From: an uncultured Bacilli bacterium | Lineage (GTDB): Bacteria > Bacillota_I > Bacilli_A > RF39 > UBA660 | Direction of reading: 5' to 3' | Assembly (NCBI GenBank): GCA_934096025.1 | Contig: CAKOLP010000028.1 | Coordinates: 1-8,800 of the forward strand | Length of the DNA stretch: 8,800 bases | Part shown: piece by piece, positions 1-5,081 of the stretch | Numbering within the stretch: position 1 is the first letter of the stretch | How the letters are laid out: each line of letters opens with the position of its first letter | Translations under genes and position numbers: made by a program | Notes under the pieces: generated by a model | The model's input: the letters and a program-made list of their open reading frames with translations, nothing else | What the model was told of the DNA's origin: nothing | Database searches by the model: none

Positions 1-99
1 CCTTTAGGTTTGTCATTATTAAATCATAAAGTTGGAGATTTAGTAAATGTTGATAGTCCGAATGGGGGATATCAAATAAAAATAGTTAAAATTGCATAG
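1..99 (+). CDS. greA: Transcription elongation factor GreA, C-terminal fragment (5' end outside the window)
   Basis: The window opens in frame with the last 32 codons of a gene that stops at TAG 97-99. The peptide begins PLGLSLLNHKVGDLV and ends with an IKIVKIA strand. This matches the end of the GreA/GreB C-terminal domain, where family members read S-P-[LIV]-G-x-A-[LI]-[LM]-G-x-K-x-G-D followed by a closing beta strand. GreA binds the secondary channel of RNA polymerase and stimulates cleavage of backtracked transcripts. The N-terminal coiled coil, which would separate GreA from GreB, lies outside the window; GreA is preferred because it is the usual form in low-GC Gram-positives. No terminator hairpin separates it from tig 60 bases downstream, so some read-through into tig is likely. 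Confidence 0.82.
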   Translation, partial: PLGLSLLNHKVGDLVNVDSPNGGYQIKIVKIA

Positions 100-104
100 T
101 TTTA

Positions 105-133
105 TTGTAAAAATTGGCATTTTATATTATAAT
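105..133 (+). promoter_or_regulatory. Sigma-A-type promoter of tig
   Basis: A -35 box TTGTAA (105-110) and a perfect -10 box TATAAT (128-133) are separated by exactly 17 bases, the optimal spacing. Transcription should begin near 140, giving a leader of about 20 bases that carries the Shine-Dalgarno AAGGAAGG (146-153) six bases before the tig ATG. This is the most canonical promoter in the window and suggests strong constitutive expression of tig independent of greA. Confidence 0.75.
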
Positions 134-159
134 ATAGAAAGTTTAAAGGAAGGTATTAT

Positions 160-1404
160 ATGAAAAACGTACATGAAATTGAAGTTAAATTAGACAAGGA
201 ATGGATTAGTGCACTAGATACTGCATTCAAAAAGAAAAACAAAGAAACTAAAATTGATGGCTTTAGAAAAGGCATGGCACCTAAAGAAGTTTATTTAAAA
301 CATTTTGGGATAGAATCTTTATATTCTGATGCTGTAGATGCTGCTATAGGGATAGCTTATAAAAAAGCTTTAGAAGACAATAAATTAGTGCCTGTTTGTG
401 AACCTATTGTTGATGTTACAGGTATCAGTGATTCTAATGTAATATTTAAGTTTAAAATAATTACTAAACCAGAAGTAACTTTAGGTGAATATAAGAATTT
501 AAAAGTAAAAAAAGATGATATTAAAGTATCTGATGAAGAAGTAGAACATCAAATAGAACATATGAGAGAACATATGGCTGATGTAGTTGTAAAAGATAAT
601 GGTGAAATTGTAAACGGTGATACTGCTGTAATTAATTTTGAGGGAAAAGTTGATGGAAAAGTAGTTGACGGAGCTACTGGAGAAAATTATCCACTTGAAA
701 TTGGTAGTCATTCATTTATACCAGGTTTTGAAGATGGTCTAGTTGGACTTAAAAAAGGTGATGTTAAAGAACTAAATTTAAAATTCCCAGAAAATTATGT
801 TGAAGATTTAAAAGGAAAAGATGTTGTTTTCACTGTAACAGTTAATGAAATTAAAACTAAAGTATTACCTGAAGTTAATGAAGATTTCTTCAAAGATTTA
901 GGATATGATGATGTAAAAACGCTTGAAGAATTAAAAGCAAAAGTTAAAGAAGAATTAACTCATGAAAAAGAACATCAAGTAAATGATAAATTTATTAATG
1001 ATGTTTTAGAAACTGCAGCTAATAACATGAAAGTTGAATTAAATGAAGAAATAATTGATGATGAAATTCACAGAATGATTCACCAATATGCTGAACAACT
1101 TAAAATGTATGGAATGGATTTAGAACAATATTATAAAATGACTGGAATGAGTCATGAAGCATTACATGAACAAATGAAGCCAGAAGCTGAAAAAAGAGTT
1201 AGATATCGTTATTTACTAGAAGCAATTGCGGAAAAAGAAGATATTAAGTTTAATGAAAAAGAAATTGAAGCAGGTGCTGAAGATTTAGCTAAAAAGTATG
1301 CAATTACAAAAGAACAATTAGTTGAATCATTTGGTTCTATGGATATTGTTGAATACGACATGAAAATGCAAAAAGCTATTGAAGTTCTTAAAGATAATAA
1401 TTAA
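160..1404 (+). CDS. tig: Trigger factor, ribosome-associated chaperone and peptidyl-prolyl isomerase
   Basis: The 414-residue product has the normal length and architecture of trigger factor. Residues 1-110 form the ribosome-binding domain with the signature loop GFRKGMAP (34-41). The FRK core that contacts ribosomal protein L23 is intact, although Met39 stands where Lys is usual. Residues about 150-235 are the FKBP-type isomerase domain, including GDTAVINFEG and the FIPGFEDGLVGLKKGD segment. The remainder is the helical C-terminal cradle. The protein docks at the ribosome exit tunnel and shields nascent chains. The start is fixed by AAGGAAGG (146-153) six bases upstream and by the family N-terminus. 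It has its own promoter and a terminator 10 bases after the stop. Nothing suggests damage or transfer. Confidence 0.97.
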   Translation: MKNVHEIEVKLDKEWISALDTAFKKKNKETKIDGFRKGMAPKEVYLKHFGIESLYSDAVDAAIGIAYKKALEDNKLVPVCEPIVDVTGISDSNVIFKFKIITKPEVTLGEYKNLKVKKDDIKVSDEEVEHQIEHMREHMADVVVKDNGEIVNGDTAVINFEGKVDGKVVDGATGENYPLEIGSHSFIPGFEDGLVGLKKGDVKELNLKFPENYVEDLKGKDVVFTVTVNEIKTKVLPEVNEDFFKDLGYDDVKTLEELKAKVKEELTHEKEHQVNDKFINDVLETAANNMKVELNEEIIDDEIHRMIHQYAEQLKMYGMDLEQYYKMTGMSHEALHEQMKPEAEKRVRYRYLLEAIAEKEDIKFNEKEIEAGAEDLAKKYAITKEQLVESFGSMDIVEYDMKMQKAIEVLKDNN

Positions 1405-1413
1405 TAAAAGTAG

Positions 1414-1447
1414 AGTAGGGAGATTTAAAAAGTCCCCTACTTTTGTT
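1414..1447 (+). terminator. Rho-independent terminator of tig
   Basis: AGTAGGG (1414-1420) pairs with CCCTACT (1435-1441) in a 7-bp stem, followed directly by TTTTGTT. It starts 10 bases after the tig stop codon. Confidence 0.75.
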
Positions 1448-1448
1448 A

Positions 1449-1828
1449 TGGAGAAAAATAGGGAATATGTCTTGTAATTATCAGACTAAAAATAATATGC
1501 CTAATTAACTATTTGATTAAATTGATTAACTTAAAAAAATTAAGGATTAATTTGATTTAGATTAATTTTAATAAAACCTTGCATCATACATCATTCTTTT
1601 ACAAAACTTAAATATGAAATTATATATTATAACCTTATTATATATATAAATAAGGATATATGCGCCTCGTTTAAGTTCTGTAATTTTAAGATTTGTTTAT
1701 TCGCTTAGGATTCATTAATATAAGTTATGCACAATAGCTGTAGACATTTAAAAGATTTACAAACGTTAAAATGAATAATTTATTTGTAAAAATATTGGTA
1801 ATTTTGTACTTATTTCATTAATTATATT
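1449..1828. other. AT-rich convergent intergenic block without a recognisable gene
   Basis: Between the tig terminator and the dif-like site I find no ORF with a ribosome binding site and no tRNA, tmRNA, SRP RNA or riboswitch signature. Because tig and the next gene point towards each other, no promoter is needed here, so the length is unexpected in such a compact region. Small structures are visible: GATTAA occurs four times at 1515, 1524, 1545 and 1560. A 7-bp inverted repeat CCTTATT/AATAAGG lies at 1633-1639 and 1649-1655 without a T-tail. A DnaA-box-like TTATGCACA lies at 1725-1733. None supports a firm function alone. Decayed sequence, an uncharacterised small RNA, or structure linked to the dif-like site are all possible. 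Confidence 0.5.
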
Positions 1829-1856
1829 TTATAAAATAATATATATTATGTTAACT
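1829..1856 (+). other. dif: Candidate dif site (XerC/XerD chromosome dimer resolution site)
   Basis: The right arm TTATGTTAACT (1846-1856) differs at one position from the XerD arm of E. coli dif (TTATGTTAAAT) and at one from that of B. subtilis dif (TTATGTAAACT), as I recall those sites. The 6-base centre TATATA (1840-1845) equals the Bacillus/Staphylococcus centre. The left arm (1829-1839) matches only in its inner ATAA; its outer half, normally ACTTCCT, is not conserved. By eye 21 of 28 positions fit the Staphylococcus-type consensus, with 16 in a row (1836-1851). The site lies between two convergent genes, as terminus sites often do, and a XerD-like recombinase is encoded at 5078-5950. 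The A+T bias makes partial matches easy, so this remains a candidate. Confidence 0.5.
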
Positions 1857-1870
1857 AAACTGTGGAAAAG

Positions 1871-1917
1871 AAAAAAACTTTATCTATTTTTTTTGCTTAC
1901 TAAACTTAGATAAAGTT
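1871..1917 (-). terminator. Terminator overlapping the 3' end of the 352-residue gene
   Basis: On the minus strand AACTTTATCTA (1917-1907) and its perfect 11-base complement (1886-1876) enclose a 20-base loop, followed by a T-tract running to 1871. The upstream arm lies within the last codons and the downstream arm contains the stop codon TAA (1882-1880), so the hairpin is partly coding. The stem is AT-rich, so strength is uncertain. Confidence 0.6.
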
Positions 1918-2938
1918 CTTCTAATAAAGGGTTATTACAGTGTGTAAATTCTTCAATTTGAATATGCATATTTATATCATCTACAAACGGTAAAGCACAT
2001 ATGTTAATATTCTCAAAATGATATTCTATCCTTCTAAAGGTTCTCATAAATTTATCAGAAGTATTTCTGCTTATATAATCATGTTCTTGATATTTTTCTT
2101 GTAAAAATCTTGTTTTTTCTTCAGGTTGAAGCTTTTGGCTTTTTCGTTCATACATTAATTCCTTAGCATTCCACCTAACTGGTAAAAATACAGGTAAAAC
2201 AATATCATTTAAACCTAATTCTTTAAAACAACTAATAGCTAATAATGCTGAGATTAATGTTGCTGGAGTTATGCCCTTTAAATTTTCATAATCTGCTATA
2301 TTATCATCAGATTCACTTGATAAATCTATTCCCTCATTTACTTTATATAATTGTCTATTTAGTTTTTTGTCTCTATTTAAATTTTTTTTATTTTGAATAG
2401 CATAAATATATACTTTATTATCACTTATTCCAAAATGAACTATAGGCATTTCATTATCGTTAATTTTAATCATAAGATATAAAGGAGTCTCCTGCTCTAC
2501 CCTATTATGATGTATGCTTAATTCAATCGTACCTAAAGAAGTATAAACAAGCTTTTGAAAATTAATTTGATTTTCTAAGAAATCAATACGTATTTTTAGA
2601 TAGTTTTCAGGATTAATAAAATCTTCACTTGTAGCATTACTCCATAATAATGATAAAATAGTTTTTATATAATCGTGTTCATTTAATTCTTCATACCTCG
2701 TATCTAAATAAAAACTATAAGCTAGATGTAAATATTTTAATAATAATTTATCAAATAAGTCTTTATTTTTAATAGTCAATGTTGGTATTAGTATTCTACC
2801 AATGGAGTTAGCTAAAACATTAATTAGTTTGTCTTCAATTATAGTATTAAATAAAATATTATAAGTAAAATAAGCTTCTATTTTACCTTCGCGAGCTTCT
2901 TTTACTATTTCATTATAAAATATATTTAGTGCATCCAT
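1880..2938 (-). CDS. Conserved-looking protein of unknown function, 352 residues
   Basis: I do not recognise this family. The product looks soluble: no signal peptide and no convincing membrane segment. Residues 1-130 read as mostly helical. Residues about 135-180 look like beta strands, including YLMIKIND and PIVHFGISDNKVYIYAIQNKK. A charged stretch follows (about 180-215), then a helical segment GITPATLISALLAISCFKELGL and a strand-like VLPVFLPVRWNAKELMYERK. Such ordered, non-repetitive sequence argues for a real folded protein. The ATG at 2938 is the only sensible start; the upstream GAGAGA is a weak ribosome binding site, and I see no clear minus-strand promoter. It is divergent from the DUF2726 gene, 74 bases away, and its terminator overlaps its own stop codon. 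No function is proposed. Confidence 0.8.
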   Translation of the reverse strand: MDALNIFYNEIVKEAREGKIEAYFTYNILFNTIIEDKLINVLANSIGRILIPTLTIKNKDLFDKLLLKYLHLAYSFYLDTRYEELNEHDYIKTILSLLWSNATSEDFINPENYLKIRIDFLENQINFQKLVYTSLGTIELSIHHNRVEQETPLYLMIKINDNEMPIVHFGISDNKVYIYAIQNKKNLNRDKKLNRQLYKVNEGIDLSSESDDNIADYENLKGITPATLISALLAISCFKELGLNDIVLPVFLPVRWNAKELMYERKSQKLQPEEKTRFLQEKYQEHDYISRNTSDKFMRTFRRIEYHFENINICALPFVDDINMHIQIEEFTHCNNPLLEELYLSLVSKKNR

Positions 2939-2957
2939 ATTCTCTCACAATTTAAGT

Positions 2958-2987
2958 TTAACATATATTTGAGTTTTATGCTATAAT
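2958..2987 (+). promoter_or_regulatory. Extended -10 promoter of the DUF2726 gene
   Basis: A -35-like TTAACA (2958-2963) is followed after 18 bases by TATAAT (2982-2987), preceded by TG (2979-2980) as an extended -10 element. The start should fall near 2994, just ahead of the Shine-Dalgarno AGGAAG (2997-3002). The same 12 bases TTATGCTATAAT recur before rarA. Confidence 0.65.
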
Positions 2988-3012
2988 TTACAAAAAAGGA
3001 AGTGACTATATT

Positions 3013-3516
3013 ATGGAATATATTTTACTAATAATTATTCTTATAGTGTATTTAATTAAAAGATTTAAAAGGAATAAAAATATAATTATTGCAACCAAAA
3101 AAAGTTATAAATATAAAAGAAGCCGTTTTTTAACAAATAATGAATTAAGATTTTATAATATTTTAAAAGATCTTAATGATGAATATATTATACTTCCTCA
3201 AGTAAACCTTGGCACAATAGTAAAAAAGATAAATGGTAAATACAGAAACGAATTATTTAAAAATATTGATTTTGGCTTGTTTACCAAAGATTTGGAGCTT
3301 CTTTTATTAATTGAACTTAATGACAAAACACATAGAAAGAAACAAAGAAGAAAACGTGATATGAAACTAAAAGAGATATTAAAATCTTGCGATATTCCTC
3401 TACTTACTTTTTATACCGACTATCCTAATGAAAAAAACTACGTTATAAATAGAATTAAAAAAACTATTTTCAATGAGCAAGAAATAAATTTAGAGCAAAA
3501 AGAAGAATTCCAATAA
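3013..3516 (+). CDS. DUF2726 domain protein, membrane-anchored, nuclease-like fold
   Basis: The 167-residue product begins with a hydrophobic helix (about residues 3-15) followed by a Lys/Arg-rich stretch, so it is probably tethered to the membrane with the rest in the cytoplasm. Residues about 40-140 fit DUF2726: NELRFYNILKDL (43-54), then NIDFGLF around Asp86, LLLLIELNDKTHRKKQRRKRD around Glu101, Asn103 and Asp104, and a final strand IPLLTFYTD. The spacing Asp86...Glu101-x-Asn103 resembles the D...ExK core of restriction-endonuclease-like folds, although Lys is replaced by Asn; activity on nucleic acid is inference. AGGAAG (2997-3002) precedes the ATG by 10 bases and there are tandem TAA stops. 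Its last 47 bases overlap the zupT-like gene on the other strand. Confidence 0.85.
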   Translation: MEYILLIIILIVYLIKRFKRNKNIIIATKKSYKYKRSRFLTNNELRFYNILKDLNDEYIILPQVNLGTIVKKINGKYRNELFKNIDFGLFTKDLELLLLIELNDKTHRKKQRRKRDMKLKEILKSCDIPLLTFYTDYPNEKNYVINRIKKTIFNEQEINLEQKEEFQ

Positions 3517-4216
3517 TAAAACCTAAGTATAGATATTTGTTTTCTTTATAACTAAGGGTTGTTGGAAGCATTTCTTGAATTGATAAAGTAATCATTATAC
3601 CCGCTACTATAATAAGAATAAGGCTAATCATTAAATCATTGACATAATTTTTTAAAAAAACAAAGGCTAATATGGCACCTAGAGGTTCTGAAAGCCCAGA
3701 TAACAATGTAGCTTTTAGAGCTTTCATTTTGCTTTTAGTGGAGTAATATATTGGTACAGCTATTGATATACCCTCTGGGATATTATGAAGCATTATTGCA
3801 ATACTTAGTTTTAAACCTAAATTAATGTCATGATAACTACTTAAAAAGGTTGCTATTCCCTCGGGTAAATTATGAAATATTAATACTATCATATTTAAAA
3901 TACCTAAACAATATAAATTATCGTTGTTTTTAATAAATAATTTAATAAATTTTAAGATTAAAAAACTAGCTAAAAAAGAAAATGATAAAAAAATTACTGC
4001 AAATTTTAGAGAATAAAAATTTACTATTTGAAAAAAAGATTCTGGTATTAAATCAAAAATACTAATACTTATCATAATAGCAATGGAAAACGCTAAGCAA
4101 AAAGTGATAAATTTATTAAGTTTATTTTTGTCAATTTTTAAAAATATTAGAAAAAAGCCTAGAACCGTAGAAAGCCCTGCAACTAAAGAAATAATTAAAG
4201 GTATAAAAAAATCCAT
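3470..4216 (-). CDS. zupT: ZIP-family divalent metal transporter (ZupT-like)
   Basis: The 248-residue product is an inner-membrane protein with about eight hydrophobic segments, the usual size for bacterial ZIP transporters that import zinc and sometimes iron or manganese. The two diagnostic metal-binding helices are present: HNLPEG (115-120) in segment IV and HNIPEG (144-149) in segment V, followed by SEPLGA (176-181). The loop before segment IV is short and lacks the His-rich tract of some members. The ATG at 4216 is preceded four bases upstream by a run of seven G on the coding strand. Translation ends in TGA (3472-3470), followed two codons later by TAG. Its tail overlaps the DUF2726 gene by 47 bases, with no visible terminator. 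Exact metal specificity cannot be read from the sequence. Confidence 0.93.
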   Translation of the reverse strand: MDFFIPLIISLVAGLSTVLGFFLIFLKIDKNKLNKFITFCLAFSIAIMISISIFDLIPESFFQIVNFYSLKFAVIFLSFSFLASFLILKFIKLFIKNNDNLYCLGILNMIVLIFHNLPEGIATFLSSYHDINLGLKLSIAIMLHNIPEGISIAVPIYYSTKSKMKALKATLLSGLSEPLGAILAFVFLKNYVNDLMISLILIIVAGIMITLSIQEMLPTTLSYKENKYLYLGFIIGILLFALNLFLAH

Positions 4217-4220
4217 AATT

Positions 4221-4227
4221 CCCCCCC
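4221..4227 (-). promoter_or_regulatory. Seven-G tract acting as ribosome binding site or G-rich start region of zupT
   Basis: The coding strand reads TATAAT, then GGGGGGG, then AATT before the ATG of the metal transporter. A run of seven G is out of character in DNA this AT-rich. It could serve as a Shine-Dalgarno sequence four bases from the start. Alternatively, if TATAAT (4233-4228) is the -10 box, it lies in the discriminator and the leader is only a few bases. I cannot decide between the two. Confidence 0.45.
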
Positions 4228-4252
4228 ATTATAAATATATTTTGTTACATAT

Positions 4253-4285
4253 AAAAAATACTTTAATTATTTACTAAAGTATCTT
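4253..4285 (-). terminator. Terminator at the end of the amidotransferase pseudogene
   Basis: On the minus strand ATACTTTA (4282-4275) and TAAAGTAT (4265-4258) form a perfect 8-bp stem, extendable to 11 with one G-U pair and two A-T pairs, with a 9-base loop and a T6 tail to 4253. The reading frame's TAG stop (4276-4274) sits at the stem/loop border, so the hairpin overlaps coding sequence. Confidence 0.6.
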
Positions 4286-4899
4286 ACATTTATCTATAAA
4301 ACTTTTAAATATTTGCAAACTATAATAATCATTTAAATCTTCTGGGTGCCATTGAAGTCCTAGGATAAACTTTTTACCAGGAATACTTATTGCTTCTATA
4401 ATGTTATCCGGAGAAATAGCTTCTATTTGAAAAAAACTGTCTTTTTTTATTTGGGAATTAGCCTACTATTAACTTTAATTACATTTTCTTTTAATATGCC
4501 TTTTAATAAAGTTCCTTTAATATAGACATCGTGAACATATTGTGCATTAGAGTTATGATTGCGTTTTTTAATTATTATTGTTTTATCACTTTTTTGGGTC
4601 CCTTTAAAGTTTTTTAAATTACCAATTGCTTGCATACCAGCACATATACCAAGCAAAGGAATATCATATTTTATTGCATGTTTAATGATTATTTCATCTA
4701 TGTTATGCCAAGTATTGCCACCAGGAATAATAAAACCTTTGCAAATATTTAGAAAAAAAGGCAAATCTTTTTCTTTTACTAAAGGAATAATTAAAGGTAT
4801 TCCCCCGGCTTCTATCACTTTTTGAATAAGACTTTCAGGTACTTTTTCTATTAATTTATTATCATTTTCTATAATTCGAGTAGTAATTCCAATAAACAT
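4274..4899 (-). pseudogene. Class I glutamine amidotransferase, peptidase C26 (PuuD-like), frameshifted
   Basis: The first part starts MFIGITTR and carries the AGGIPLIIPL and IIPGGNTW segments and the nucleophile loop LGICAGMQ with Cys86, then runs to KVNSR and stops at TAA (4449-4447). The rest of the domain continues in the -1 frame: QIKKDSFFQIEAISPDNIIEAI, then LGLQWHPED with the catalytic His, ending at TAG 4276-4274. The family's VNS...I-K alignment is restored if one base is missing near 4463-4464. The ATG at 4899 is preferred over one at 4923 because AGGAGTG (4911-4905) lies five bases before it and family members begin with this xIGIT strand. Family members hydrolyse gamma-glutamyl amides such as gamma-glutamyl-GABA. 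Without the shift the protein would be about 208 residues, somewhat short for the family. An assembly error is the main alternative. Confidence 0.85.
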
Positions 4900-4982
4900 A
4901 ATATCACTCCTAAATATTTCCATTATTTATATGATTAAAACTAGTATTTTGTTACATAATAATATTGGGAGGTAAAAGAATA

Positions 4983-5081
4983 ATGAGTAAAGCTAGAGAA
5001 CAAGCAAAGTGTAAAGCAAGAAATAATGCTAAAAACAATGCTAAATCACATAATAGCGCTCGTAACGAAGAAAGTAACTAG
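4983..5081 (+). CDS. Tiny Asn/Ala/Lys-rich protein, 32 residues
   Basis: GGGAGG (4967-4972), one of the strongest Shine-Dalgarno sites in the window, lies 10 bases before this ATG. The product begins MSKAREQAKCKARNN and holds seven Asn, six Ala, five Lys, three Arg, one Cys and no large hydrophobic residue after Met1. Alanine falls at every fourth position from 4 to 20, a tetrad pattern suited to one exposed helix. Low complexity and hydrophilicity recall small acid-soluble spore-type proteins or nucleic-acid-binding peptides of Bacillota, but I recognise no family and that comparison is inference. It is divergent from the amidotransferase pseudogene and convergent with xerD; the shared CTAG (5078-5081) supplies TAG stops on both strands. 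Confidence 0.6.
   Translation: MSKAREQAKCKARNNAKNNAKSHNSARNEESN

Noticed and set aside
499..711. Minus-strand ORF inside tig, and similar antisense ORFs within the zupT, amidotransferase, rarA and gpsA regions
   Set aside because: They lie opposite strongly conserved genes, lack ribosome binding sites, and have the hydrophobic low-complexity composition expected of shadow frames.
1633..1655. CCTTATT/AATAAGG inverted repeat as a terminator
   Set aside because: No T-tract follows on either strand and no gene ends nearby.
1725..1733. TTATGCACA, a full match to the DnaA-box pattern TTATNCACA, plus a one-mismatch box at 1861-1869, suggesting an origin
   Set aside because: About one such match is expected by chance in this window on both strands, there is no cluster of boxes and no dnaA or dnaN nearby. 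The dif-like site argues for terminus rather than origin.
2953..2968. Second dif-like arm on the minus strand (ATATGTTAAAC)
   Set aside because: The centre and left arm do not fit, and the stretch is part of a promoter region. It illustrates how easily AT-rich DNA mimics one arm.
4442..4470. Programmed -1 frameshifting to join the two halves of the amidotransferase
   Set aside because: The shift must occur between 4463 and 4449, because the -1 frame has a TAG at 4465-4463 and the first frame stops at 4449-4447. That stretch has no X-XXY-YYZ heptamer, and the A7 run begins within the stop codon.
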